Shown: piece after piece, positions 1-7,823 of the stretch
Layout of the letters: each line of letters starts with the position of its first letter
How positions within the stretch are numbered: the stretch's first letter is position 1
From: Myxococcota bacterium
GTDB taxonomy: Bacteria; Myxococcota_A; UBA9160; PR03
Assembly: GCA_030066475.1 (NCBI GenBank)
Contig: JASJBO010000132.1
Location: forward strand, 1 to 14,471
Direction: 5' to 3'
DNA: 14,471 bases
Notes under the pieces: model-generated
Databases searched by the model: none
What the model saw: the letters and a program-made list of their open reading frames with translations, nothing else
Told to the model about the DNA's origin: nothing
Made by a program: the position numbers and the translations under genes

Positions 1-158
1 GCCAGATCCGGTCGTACACGCTGCACCCGTCGCAGCGCGTGAAGGACCACCGCACCGACGTCGAGATCGGCAACGCCCAGGCGGTGCTCGACGGCGACCT
101 CGACGCGCTGATCCGGTCGGCGCTGCTGTGGCGGGCCGCCGCGGAGGATGCGGGATGA
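1..158 (+). CDS. prfB: Peptide chain release factor 2, C-terminal end (partial)
   Basis: This is the last 51 codons of a gene that enters from upstream; the reading frame begins at base 3 and stops with TGA at 156-158. RF2 recognises UGA/UAA stop codons on the ribosome and triggers peptide release. The visible tail, [17 protein letters not shown] followed by [18 protein letters not shown], matches the conserved end of RF2 (in E. coli, IRSYVLDDSRIKDLRT then QAVLDG-LD). The RF1 tail reads quite differently (RIRTYNFPQGRVTDHR), so RF2 is preferred. The GGQ and anticodon-like motifs lie outside the window. The stop overlaps the lysS start as ATGA, which suggests translational coupling; prfB next to lysS is a widespread arrangement. 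Whether the usual prfB programmed frameshift is present cannot be judged here. Confidence 0.93.
   Translation, partial: QIRSYTLHPSQRVKDHRTDVEIGNAQAVLDGDLDALIRSALLWRAAAEDAG
143..147 (+). promoter_or_regulatory. Shine-Dalgarno of lysS
   Basis: GGAGG lies 7 nt before the ATG at 155. It settles the lysS start: the same frame is open from a GTG at 128, but that codon has no comparable site and the extra nine residues do not look like LysRS. The site lies inside the last codons of prfB, so initiation is probably coupled to ribosomes finishing prfB. Confidence 0.8.
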
Positions 159-1633
159 GCGAAGCCGAACGCAGGGCGCGCCGCGAGCGGCTCGACGCGC
201 TGCGCGGCGAGGGGGTGGATCCGTTCCCCGCCCGGCTGGAGCCGGTCGAGCGCATCGCCGCGGTGCGGGCCACCCACGGGGAGCGGGACGCCGAGGCGCT
301 CGAGGCCGAGCCGGTGGCCCCGGCAGTGGCCGGCCGGGTGATGGGCATCCGTTCGTTCGGCAAGCTCGTGTTCGTGACGCTGCGCGAGGACGGCGCCGAG
401 CTGCAGGCGAGCGCGCGCAAGGGCGAGCTCGACGACGAGGCCTTCGCGCACGTGAAGGCCCTCGACGTCGGGGACTTCGTGCGCGTCGAAGGCCCGCTGT
501 GGCGGACCCGGACCGACGAGCTGACGGTGCGGATCGAGCGCCTGGCGCTGCTCGCCAAGGGCCTGCGGCCGCTGCCCGAGAAGTGGCACGGCCTGAGCGA
601 CCACGAGGCGCGCTTCCGGCAGCGCTACCTCGACCTGCTCGTCAATCCCGACGCGCGCCGCACGGCGCTGCTGCGCTCGCGCACGGTGCGATCGATGCGG
701 GCCTTCCTGGACGCGCGCGACTTCGTCGAGGTGGAGACCCCGGTGCTGCAGCCGCTGTACGGCGGCGCCGCCGCGCGTCCCTTCACCACGCACCACAACA
801 CCTACGACCAGCAGCTCTTCCTGCGCGTCTCGGACGAGCTCTACCTCAAGCGGCTGGTGATCGGGGGGCTCGATCGCGTCTACGAGATCGGGCGCGACTT
901 CCGCAACGAGGGGATCTCGCGCAAGCACAACCCCGAGTTCACCATGATGGAGTGCTACCAGGCCTTCGCCGACTACCGCGACATGATGGACCTGGTCGAG
1001 GCGATGGCGCGGCACGTGGTGCAGGAGGTGAGCGGGGGCACCCGCATCGTCTACCAGGAGCAGGAGATCGGGTTCGGCGAGCCGTTCCCGCGTCGCACGC
1101 TGCAGGAGGCGATCCAGAGCGCGACCGGGATCGACGTGCTCGAGGCGCCCGACCTCGCCTCGCTGCGCGAGGCGGTGAAGGGGGCCGGCCTCGATCCGGG
1201 CGACGCGCCCAACTGGGGCAAGCTGGTGGACGACCTCCTCTCGGAGCACGTGGAGCCGAAGCTGGTACAGCCCACCTTCCTGACCGACTACCCGGTGGAG
1301 CTGTCGCCGCTGGCCAAGCGCTCGGCGGCCGACCCGCGCCTGGTGGAGCGCTTCGAGCTGTTCGTGGCGGGCATGGAGCTGGCCAACGCCTTCAGCGAGC
1401 TCAACGACCCCGACGACCAGCGGGCGCGCTTCCTGGACCAGCAGCAGGCGCTCGCGGGGGGCGACGACGAGGCCCACCCGCTCGACGAGGACTACCTGCT
1501 GGCGCTCGAGCACGGCCTGCCGCCGACCGGCGGGCTCGGGGTCGGCGTCGACCGCCTGGTGATGCTGCTGACCGACGCTCCCAACCTGCGCGAGGTCCTG
1601 CTGTTCCCCCACATGAAGCCGGAGCGGGAGTAG
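155..1633 (+). CDS. lysS: Lysyl-tRNA synthetase, class II
   Basis: This cytoplasmic enzyme charges tRNA-Lys with lysine using ATP. The 492-residue product has the usual LysRS length. An N-terminal OB-fold anticodon-binding domain (about residues 55-140; [19 protein letters not shown]) precedes the class II catalytic core. Motif 1 lies around 179-200 (ending [10 protein letters not shown]). Motif 2 begins [20 protein letters not shown], with its arginine at 250. Motif 3 is [12 protein letters not shown], with its arginine at 467. The GGAAARPF segment and the [19 protein letters not shown] block are typical of LysRS and separate it from AspRS and AsnRS. ATG at 155 is chosen because of a GGAGG 7 nt upstream and the ATGA overlap with prfB. 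The C-terminus ([11 protein letters not shown]) is complete. Nothing is odd about the protein. The permease gene follows after 8 nt. Confidence 0.98.
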   Translation: MSEAERRARRERLDALRGEGVDPFPARLEPVERIAAVRATHGERDAEALEAEPVAPAVAGRVMGIRSFGKLVFVTLREDGAELQASARKGELDDEAFAHVKALDVGDFVRVEGPLWRTRTDELTVRIERLALLAKGLRPLPEKWHGLSDHEARFRQRYLDLLVNPDARRTALLRSRTVRSMRAFLDARDFVEVETPVLQPLYGGAAARPFTTHHNTYDQQLFLRVSDELYLKRLVIGGLDRVYEIGRDFRNEGISRKHNPEFTMMECYQAFADYRDMMDLVEAMARHVVQEVSGGTRIVYQEQEIGFGEPFPRRTLQEAIQSATGIDVLEAPDLASLREAVKGAGLDPGDAPNWGKLVDDLLSEHVEPKLVQPTFLTDYPVELSPLAKRSAADPRLVERFELFVAGMELANAFSELNDPDDQRARFLDQQQALAGGDDEAHPLDEDYLLALEHGLPPTGGLGVGVDRLVMLLTDAPNLREVLLFPHMKPERE

Positions 1634-1641
1634 GCGGCGCC

Positions 1642-3606
1642 GTGGCCGAGCTCACAGCGCGCATCTGGGAGATCGCCGGAGCCACCGGGGGGACGCTCGC
1701 GCTGGCCTTCATCGTGGCGCTGGCGCTGGGGCTCGCGGCGCTGGCCGCGCTGTTCTCGGGGGCGGCGGTCGTGGTGCTCGAGCGCTTCGCGCGCCGGCGC
1801 CGCCGGCTGGGGCCGGCGCTCCTGACCTGGGGCCTGGCTTCGCTGTCCGTGGCACTGGTCGCGGTCGAGGCGAACGCGCCCGGGCTGGCGGAGGACACCC
1901 GGGCGCTGCGCCACGCCCTGCCGCTGGCCGCGGCCGGCGCGAGCGCAGCCGTGGGCCTGACGATGGGCTTCGTGGCGCTCGCGCTCCGCTGGCTCGCGCC
2001 CCGGACGCTGGCCCGCCTCGCGCTGGGCGCCCTCGCGCTGGGGATCGCGCTCACGCAGGGCGCGCTCGGCTCGCAGGCGGCTGCGCTGTTCCCGGCCGGC
2101 GTCGCGGCCCTGCTGGCGCTGCTCGCGGCCGTGCGCGGGAGCGGGGCGCGCGCCTGGCTCGGGCCGCTCGCCGTGGCCGCGCTGCTGGCGGCCGCTCCCG
2201 CGTTGGGGGGCCTGCCCTTCGCGACGCGGCAGGTGGTGGCCGGCGTCGGGGGCATCGCGCTCGCGGCGGTCGCCGGCTCGGTGCTGCTCGGCCTGGCGCC
2301 GCTCGCGCTGGCCGGCTTCGCCGACGCGCGCGGCAGCGCCGAGTGGTTCATCGCCGTCCGCTACCTGTTCGCCAAGCGGCGCCAGACCTTCATCTCGGTG
2401 ATCACCGCCATCTGCGTGGCGGGCGTCGCCGCGGGCGTGTGGCTGATCATCACCGTGCTCTCCGTGATGAACGGCTTCGAGCGCACCTGGCGCGACGAGA
2501 TCATCGGCAACCGCGCCCACTTCACCGTGCAGAGCGGTCTCGGGGCGTTCCCCGACTGGCGCCCCGTGCTCGACCAGGTGCTGGCGGCGCCCGGCGTCGA
2601 GGCGGCCACGCCCTTCCTCGACGCCGAGGCGATGGTGCGCGGCTCGGGCGGCGAGATCGTCGGTGTGCGGGTGCACGGGATCGACCCCGACCGGGTGGGC
2701 GACGTCACCGACCTGCGCGAGGACCTGGTGGCGGGTTCGATCGAGGCGCTGGCCACCCTGGGCGGCAACGGCTCCGAGCCCGGCGATCCCGGCATCGTGA
2801 TCGGCAGCGAGCTGGCGGGCGCCCTGGGGCTCGGCATCGGCGACTCGCTGCTGCTGGTGTCGCCGTTCGGCGGGCCGCCGACGCCGCTGGGGCCGGGTCC
2901 GCGCCTGTCGCGCTTCGAGGTGGCCGGGATCTTCCGCTCGAGCTTCTTCCAGTACGACGAGATCTTCACCTACGTGAGCCTCGAGGCCGCGCAGGGCTTC
3001 CGCCGCGCCGACGACGTGGTGGACGGCATCGAGGTGCGCACGGCCGACTTCTACCGCTCGGCGCGCATCGCCGACGACGTGCAGCAGGTGCTCGGCTTCC
3101 CCTACTACACGCGCGACTGGAAGGAGTTCTTCCCGGCCTTCTTCCAGGCGCTCAAGACCGAGCGCATCATGATGTTCGTGCTGCTCACGATGATCATGGT
3201 GGTGGCCGCCTTCGCGATCGTGGTCACGCTGGTGATGATGATCATGGAGAAGTCCGGCGACATCGCGATCCTGAAGGCGATGGGCGCCGAGGAGCCCATG
3301 ATCGAGCGGATCTTCGCGATCGAGGGGGCCCTGATCGGGCTGGTCGGGACCCTGATCGGCGTGCTCGCCGGCGTGGCGGTCACGATGCGCCTCGACTGGA
3401 TCCAGCAACAGGTCGAGGCGATCACCGGCATCGATGCGCTGCCCGCGAGCGTGTACCAGGGCATCTCCGAGCTGCCCGCCGAGCTCGACGCCGTGCAGAT
3501 CGCGGTCGTAGTCGGCATCGCCATGGCGCTGGCGCTGGGCGGCACCTGGATCCCGAGCCGCCAGGGGGCGCGCGTCGATCCCGCCGAGGCGCTCCGCTAT
3601 GAGTGA
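1642..3606 (+). CDS. LolC/LolE-type lipoprotein-releasing ABC permease with a 7-helix N-terminal extension
   Basis: This is the inner-membrane subunit that, with LolD, extracts outer-membrane lipoproteins and passes them to LolA. Residues 235-654 form a normal LolC/E protein: entry motif [20 protein letters not shown], helix 1 at about 250-275, a periplasmic MacB-like domain at about 276-505, helices 2-4 at about 510-533, 563-582 and 618-637, the cytoplasmic segment [11 protein letters not shown] that meets the ATPase, and the family ending [10 protein letters not shown] proline-rich stretch ([12 protein letters not shown]) falls where LolC has the hook that contacts LolA. Residues 1-234 are unusual: very Ala/Leu-rich, with about seven hydrophobic segments (near 17-46, 58-76, 93-115, 123-143, 146-164, 171-190, 198-224), and absent from ordinary 400-residue LolC/E. 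GTG at 1642 is the first plausible start after lysS, with GGGAG 11 nt upstream. I see no in-frame start with a ribosome site just before residue 235, so a fusion is likelier than two genes. It is the only permease here, so a LolF-like homodimer is possible. Family call firm; exact start less so. Confidence 0.88.
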   Translation: MAELTARIWEIAGATGGTLALAFIVALALGLAALAALFSGAAVVVLERFARRRRRLGPALLTWGLASLSVALVAVEANAPGLAEDTRALRHALPLAAAGASAAVGLTMGFVALALRWLAPRTLARLALGALALGIALTQGALGSQAAALFPAGVAALLALLAAVRGSGARAWLGPLAVAALLAAAPALGGLPFATRQVVAGVGGIALAAVAGSVLLGLAPLALAGFADARGSAEWFIAVRYLFAKRRQTFISVITAICVAGVAAGVWLIITVLSVMNGFERTWRDEIIGNRAHFTVQSGLGAFPDWRPVLDQVLAAPGVEAATPFLDAEAMVRGSGGEIVGVRVHGIDPDRVGDVTDLREDLVAGSIEALATLGGNGSEPGDPGIVIGSELAGALGLGIGDSLLLVSPFGGPPTPLGPGPRLSRFEVAGIFRSSFFQYDEIFTYVSLEAAQGFRRADDVVDGIEVRTADFYRSARIADDVQQVLGFPYYTRDWKEFFPAFFQALKTERIMMFVLLTMIMVVAAFAIVVTLVMMIMEKSGDIAILKAMGAEEPMIERIFAIEGALIGLVGTLIGVLAGVAVTMRLDWIQQQVEAITGIDALPASVYQGISELPAELDAVQIAVVVGIAMALALGGTWIPSRQGARVDPAEALRYE

Positions 3607-4309
3607 GGCGCTGGTCGAGGTCCGTGGGCTGGTCAAGCGCTTCGCCACCGGCGACGGCGAGCTCGAGGTGCTGAGCGGCGTCGACCTGCGCATCGAGCCC
3701 GGCGATCGCGTGGCGATCGTGGGCCAGTCCGGAGTGGGAAAATCCACGCTGCTCCACATCCTCGGCACCCTCGACCATCCGACCGCGGGCAGCGTCCGCT
3801 TCGCGGGCGAGGACGTGTTCGCCAAGGACCCCCGATCGCTGGCGCACTTCCGCAACGAGTCGCTGGGGTTCGTGTTCCAGTTCCATCACCTGCTGCCCGA
3901 GTTCACCGCCGTCGAGAACGTGATGATGCCGGGGCTGGTGGGGGGGCGCGGCTTCGAGGCGATGCGCGCGTCCGCGCTCGCGATCCTCGAGGAGGTGGGG
4001 CTGGGGCATCGTCTCGAGCACCGGGTGGGCAAGCTGTCGGGCGGCGAGCGCCAGCGCGTGGCCCTGGCGCGCGCCCTGGTGCTCGATCCGCCGCTGGTGC
4101 TGGCCGACGAGCCCACCGGGAACCTCGATCCCACCACGGGCGCGCGCATCAGTGAGCTGCTGCTCGAGATGAACCGCACCCGCGGCACCGCACTGGTGAT
4201 CGTCACCCACAATGAGCGCCTGGCGAGCCAGCTGGGCCGGGCGATCACCCTGGTCGACGGCCGCGCGCGCGACGCGGCGGTCGCGGCCGAGCCGCTGGTA
4301 TCGGCGTAA
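3599..4309 (+). CDS. lolD: Lipoprotein-releasing system ATPase LolD
   Basis: This cytoplasmic ABC ATPase of 236 residues powers the adjoining LolC/E permease. All motifs are intact: Walker [10 protein letters not shown] (42-50), Q-loop glutamine 94 in [12 protein letters not shown], signature LSGGERQR (146-153), Walker [13 protein letters not shown] with D170/E171, and the H-loop histidine 204 in [21 protein letters not shown] is the typical LolD sequence after the Q-loop and separates it from MacB or FtsE, which are otherwise close relatives. The ATG overlaps the permease gene by 8 nt, as expected for a coupled complex. The TAA stop is followed by the largest gap in the window, so lolD probably ends the prfB-lysS-lolCD unit. 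Confidence 0.96.
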   Translation: MSEALVEVRGLVKRFATGDGELEVLSGVDLRIEPGDRVAIVGQSGVGKSTLLHILGTLDHPTAGSVRFAGEDVFAKDPRSLAHFRNESLGFVFQFHHLLPEFTAVENVMMPGLVGGRGFEAMRASALAILEEVGLGHRLEHRVGKLSGGERQRVALARALVLDPPLVLADEPTGNLDPTTGARISELLLEMNRTRGTALVIVTHNERLASQLGRAITLVDGRARDAAVAAEPLVSA

Positions 4310-4310
4310 A

Positions 4311-4329
4311 TCCCCGAGAAAAAAGGGGA
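4311..4329 (+). other. Short hairpin after lolD, doubtful terminator
   Basis: TCCCC and GGGGA form a perfect 5-bp stem around a purine-rich 9-nt loop (GAGAAAAAA), 1 nt after the lolD stop. It is not followed by a run of T (next bases AATGCTT), so it is a weak intrinsic terminator at best. It may attenuate transcription or protect the 3' end of the lolD message. Confidence 0.35.
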
Positions 4330-4347
4330 AATGCTTCCAGAGCGGAC

Positions 4348-4376
4348 TTGCCTGCGCCCCTGCCGACAACTAGAAT
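4348..4376 (+). promoter_or_regulatory. Sigma-70-like promoter for bamA and the lpx genes
   Basis: TTGCCT (4348-4353) and TAGAAT (4371-4376) are separated by exactly 17 nt and match the consensus at 4 of 6 and 5 of 6 positions. Transcription would begin near 4383, giving a leader of roughly 50 nt before the TTG start of bamA. This is the only gap in the window wide enough for a promoter, and such an AT-containing -10 box stands out in GC-rich DNA. It would divide the window into an upstream prfB-lysS-lolCD unit and a downstream bamA-lpxK unit. The call rests on sequence match only. Confidence 0.6.
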
Positions 4377-4420
4377 CCCGCATCCCTCGCTCGTTCTCGC
4401 CCCCCCGCCGTCTGAGCTTC

Positions 4421-4425
4421 GGAGG
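4421..4425 (+). promoter_or_regulatory. Shine-Dalgarno that fixes the TTG start of bamA
   Basis: GGAGG lies 6 nt before the TTG at 4432. The frame is open upstream to another TTG at 4348, but that codon coincides with the predicted -35 box and would put a proline-rich tail ahead of the signal peptide. Starting at 4432 gives a clean secretion signal. Confidence 0.8.
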
Positions 4426-4431
4426 AACCGC

Positions 4432-7400
4432 TTGCGCGCCCATTGCTGCCCCGGGATCCCGCTCGCCCTGGGCCTCGCGCTGCTGGCTGCCGCGGTCGCG
4501 GCCCCGGCCGCGCGCGCCCAGCAGGCGCCCGCGCGGGTGCTGGTGGCCGTGCTCCCCTTCGAGGTGCACAGCGAGCGCTCGCTCGGGTACCTGGAGTCGA
4601 CCCTGGCCGACCTGCTCACCAGCCGGCTCGAGTCGACCGGCCACGTCGAGGTCATGGACACCGTGGTGGTGCGCGAGGCGCTGATCGAGCACGTGGCCGG
4701 CGAGCGCACCGACGAGATGCTGCGCCGCCTGGCGCGCGAGGTGGGCGCCGACTGGGTGGTGGAGGGCAGCCTGACCGAGCTGGCCGGGAGCTACAGCCTC
4801 GACGCCCGGGTGACGCCTGCGGGCGAGCGGGTGCCGACGCGCACCATGGTCTTCACGGCCAACAGCGACGAGGAGCTGCTCGACCGCGTCAACGAGCTGG
4901 CCGACCGGGCGCTCGAGATCGTGTCGGGCGAGGCGGGGCGCGGCGACGTCGTGGAGGTGCTGCTGGTCGGACTGCCCGAGGAGGAGGCCGCGGCCGCCCG
5001 CGAGCGGCTGCGCACCCGCCCGGGCACCCCCTACGACTCGGGTGCGGTTCGCGAGGACCTGGCCCTGCTGCGTGGGCTGCCCGGGGTCGCGACCGCCACG
5101 GTCACGCCGGAGCGCGGTCCGGAAGGCGTGACGGTGACCTTCCGGCTGCTGCGCACCGAGGGCCTGCTGGCCGCCGCCGAAGCGGACGAGCCGGAGGCAG
5201 CCGACCTGGTGGCCGAGATCCGCATCGTCGGGAACCGGCGCATCGAGGCCGACGCGATCCGCGCGCGGATCGACACCCGTCCCGGCGACCGCTTCAGCTC
5301 CGCGCGCGTCTCCCAGGACGTGCGCCAGGTCCACGCGCTCGGCTTCTTCCGCAACGTGCGCGTGCTCTCCGAGCAGACCGAGGACGGGCGCATCCTCACC
5401 TTCGAGATCGAAGAGAACCCGATCGTCCGCCAGATCACGATCGCCGGCAACGACAACCTCGACGCCGACCGCATCCGCGACCAGCTCACCCTGGCGACCG
5501 GCGCCACGCTCGACGTGCCGCTGCTGTTCGAGAACCGCGAGCGGATCGAGGCCCTGTACCGCGCCGAGGGCTACTACCTGGCGGACGTCAGCTACGAGAT
5601 CGACCCGCTCCCCAACGACGCCGTCGCGGTCCACTTCGAGGTGAACGAGGGCGGCAAGCTGCGCCTGCGCCAGGTCCGCTTCGAGGGCAACGAGCACTTC
5701 GAGGACGAGGAGCTCAGCAAGGGCTTCCGCACCAAGGTGTGGCGCTGGTGGTCCTACGTCACCAAGTACCTCGACAAGTCGGGCACCTACTCGGAGCCCG
5801 TCTTCATGCAGGACCTCCAGTCGGTCCGGAAGAAGTACGGCGACGCCGGCTACCTCGAGGCCGAGGTGGCCGATCCGACCACGTCCACCGAGGAGAACGG
5901 TCTGGTGGTCACGGTCCGGATCGAAGAGGGCGACCGCTACAAGGTGGGCAAGCTCGACGTGTCGGGAGACGACACGCTCGCGTTCGGGGACGTGAAGAAC
6001 GAGCTGGCGCTCGCGCAGGACGAGTGGTTCAACCGCTCCCACCTCTCGGAGGACGTGGACCGGCTCACCAGCCGCTTCCAGGACCGCGGCTACTACCTGG
6101 CCAGCGTCTCGCCGGCGCCGAACATGGACGAGGACGCCAAGGTCGTCGACGTCGACTTCCTGATCGAGAAGGGCCCGCTCTACTTCGTGCGCGAGATCGA
6201 CGTCACCGGCAACACGCGCACCGTCGACCGGGTGGTGCGGCGCGAGATGCAGCTGGTCGAGGGCCAGCTCTACTCGGCGCGCGCCGAGCGGCTGTCGCGC
6301 GCCCGCCTGGGCGGCCTGGGCTTCTTCGAGGAGGTGAACCTCGAGCCCCACCAGACCAACGAGCCGGACCAGATCGACCTCGAGGTGCGGGTGGTCGAGA
6401 AGCCCACCGGGTCGCTCAGCTTCGGGGCGGGCTTCTCGAGCCAGGACTCCTTCGTGCTGTCGGGCTCGCTGAGCCAGAACAACCTGTTCGGCCGCGCCTG
6501 GGGCGTGCGCCTGTCGGCGGACTTCGGCGCCAACCGCAACCAGTTCTTCGCGACCTTCAACAACCGCCGCCTGCTCGACACCGAGTTCGGGCTCTCGGCG
6601 AACATCTTCCGCACCGAGCTCGACTTCGAGGACTTCGACGAGACCAACCTCGGCTTCGACGTCACCCTGAGCCGCTCGCTCGACCTGGCCGGCCGGCAGC
6701 GCGGCTTCCTGCGCTACAGCTTCACCGACCGCGAGATCGACGAGGACTCGAACATCACGGCCTCGTCGGTGATCTTCCGCGAGTTCCTGAACGACAACGT
6801 CACCACCAGCCTCGCGTCGATCGCCTTCCGCACCGATACCCGCGACGACCGCGTGCTGCCCACCTCGGGCTACGAGCTGGGTGGGTCGGTGGACGGCGCC
6901 GGGATCGGCGGCTTCTCGAAGTTCCTGCGCTTCGAGGGGCGCGGCGCCTGGTACTCGCGGCCGCCCAAGTGGATGCCGCTCAGCGAGCGCTCCTCGGTCT
7001 CGCTGGCAGCGCGCATGGGCTACGTGGTGCCCTTCAACGACATCGGCGACTTCGACTTCCAGACTCCTGTCATCGACAAGTGCCTCACCCCCGAGAATTG
7101 CCCGCTCTCGCAGATCGACAAGGACCTCGAGCTGCCCCTGACCGAGCGCTACTTCCTGGGCGGGCTCGGGACCTTCCAGCTGCGCGGCTACAAGGGGCGC
7201 TCTGTGGGTCCGCGGCGCGCGGTTCTCTACGAGACGTCGCTGAGCGGCGGGCTCCCGGGCGAGGAGCGCAACCGCTTCTCGCCGGTCGGAAGGGCCACGG
7301 TCGAGAACCCGGACTACGACCCGAACGACCCGGACAGCCCCCGATTCATCTCGATCTGTGACGACTTCTTCTTCGACCCAATCAATCCAGAGAACTCAGA

Positions 7401-7788
7401 CCCGCGCAAGCAGACGGCCGGGAACACGCAGGGCAACAACAACGGCAAGTGCAACAGCCTGAAGGACGAGGACGACGGAGACTTCGACGATCTCAACGAG
7501 ACCGACGTGGTCGGGGGCTCGCAGTTCATCTCGCTCTCGGCAGAGTACCGCTTCCCGATCTCGGAGCAGCTCGGCCTGGTCGGGATCCTGTTCTTCGACA
7601 TGGGCAACGCCTTCGCCGAGGACAAGATCCTGTTCGACGTGACCAACTGGCGCTTCGGCACCGGCGCCGGAGTGCTCTGGTTCTCGCCGTTCGGTCCGCT
7701 CCAGGCGTTCGGCGGCTTTCCGCTCAACCCCCTCGAGGTCGAGGACACCTTCGTGTTCGAGTTCTCGGTGGGAGGCCAGAGCCTCTAG
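4432..7788 (+). CDS. bamA: Outer-membrane assembly factor BamA with FlgO/TolB-like N-domain and probably six POTRAs
   Basis: This essential outer-membrane insertase folds beta-barrel proteins. At 1118 residues it is about 300 longer than E. coli BamA. A signal peptide (cleavage likely after A29, AARA|QQ) leads into residues 35-165, a domain resembling FlgO/TolB N-domains (VLVAVLPFEV, ADLLTSRLE, GADWVVEGSLTEL.GSYSLDARV). Residues 173-243 look like a degenerate POTRA (VVEVLLVGLPEE ... VREDLALLRGLPGV). Five regular POTRAs follow at about 259-330, 331-407, 409-502, 502-582 and 583-661, each with a G(N/D)-type turn such as VGNRRI, AGNDNL, EGNEHF. The barrel (664-1118) has the lid-loop motif LRGY (917-920; VRGF in E. 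coli) and a terminal beta-signal FVFEFSVGG, ending in QSL rather than an aromatic residue. Loop L6 is enlarged (944-1028), acidic and with two Cys. TTG start is fixed by GGAGG 6 nt upstream. skp follows after 35 nt. The BamA call is certain; the N-domain family is judged by eye. Confidence 0.96.
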   Translation: MRAHCCPGIPLALGLALLAAAVAAPAARAQQAPARVLVAVLPFEVHSERSLGYLESTLADLLTSRLESTGHVEVMDTVVVREALIEHVAGERTDEMLRRLAREVGADWVVEGSLTELAGSYSLDARVTPAGERVPTRTMVFTANSDEELLDRVNELADRALEIVSGEAGRGDVVEVLLVGLPEEEAAAARERLRTRPGTPYDSGAVREDLALLRGLPGVATATVTPERGPEGVTVTFRLLRTEGLLAAAEADEPEAADLVAEIRIVGNRRIEADAIRARIDTRPGDRFSSARVSQDVRQVHALGFFRNVRVLSEQTEDGRILTFEIEENPIVRQITIAGNDNLDADRIRDQLTLATGATLDVPLLFENRERIEALYRAEGYYLADVSYEIDPLPNDAVAVHFEVNEGGKLRLRQVRFEGNEHFEDEELSKGFRTKVWRWWSYVTKYLDKSGTYSEPVFMQDLQSVRKKYGDAGYLEAEVADPTTSTEENGLVVTVRIEEGDRYKVGKLDVSGDDTLAFGDVKNELALAQDEWFNRSHLSEDVDRLTSRFQDRGYYLASVSPAPNMDEDAKVVDVDFLIEKGPLYFVREIDVTGNTRTVDRVVRREMQLVEGQLYSARAERLSRARLGGLGFFEEVNLEPHQTNEPDQIDLEVRVVEKPTGSLSFGAGFSSQDSFVLSGSLSQNNLFGRAWGVRLSADFGANRNQFFATFNNRRLLDTEFGLSANIFRTELDFEDFDETNLGFDVTLSRSLDLAGRQRGFLRYSFTDREIDEDSNITASSVIFREFLNDNVTTSLASIAFRTDTRDDRVLPTSGYELGGSVDGAGIGGFSKFLRFEGRGAWYSRPPKWMPLSERSSVSLAARMGYVVPFNDIGDFDFQTPVIDKCLTPENCPLSQIDKDLELPLTERYFLGGLGTFQLRGYKGRSVGPRRAVLYETSLSGGLPGEERNRFSPVGRATVENPDYDPNDPDSPRFISICDDFFFDPINPENSDPRKQTAGNTQGNNNGKCNSLKDEDDGDFDDLNETDVVGGSQFISLSAEYRFPISEQLGLVGILFFDMGNAFAEDKILFDVTNWRFGTGAGVLWFSPFGPLQAFGGFPLNPLEVEDTFVFEFSVGGQSL

Positions 7789-7823
7789 CTCGTTCCACAC
7801 ACCTCCAAGGAGAAGAAGAGACC

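Noticed and set aside
148..1641. Open frame across lysS, continuous with the permease gene, that would give an 1152-residue protein
   Set aside because: It lies in another frame of lysS, its translation is Arg/Ala/Gly-rich with no family pattern, and lysS is certain. Only the part from the GTG at 1642 is taken as coding.
1492..3855. Long reverse-strand open frame of 787 codons opposite lysS, the permease and lolD
   Set aside because: Low-complexity Arg/Gln/His-rich translation typical of an antisense shadow in GC-rich DNA; no start signal or motif.
4342..4376. SigmaE-type promoter for bamA, as in E. coli
   Set aside because: CGGACTT resembles a GGAACTT -35 box, but I see no TCTGA-like -10 at the right distance (a TCTGA at 4411 is too far).
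4348..4431. Upstream TTG as an alternative bamA start, adding 28 residues
   Set aside because: It coincides with the predicted -35 box, has no ribosome site, and would place a proline-rich stretch before the signal peptide.
3886..6351. Long reverse-strand open frame of 821 codons opposite lolD and bamA
   Set aside because: It is the His/Val/Asp/Glu/Leu-rich mirror of strongly coding GC-rich DNA; lolD and bamA on the + strand are unmistakable and it shows no domain of its own.
7449..7823. Extension of the skp frame upstream into bamA
   Set aside because: The upstream part reads as Arg-rich nonsense inside bamA; the ATG at 7824 has a ribosome site and begins a clear signal peptide.
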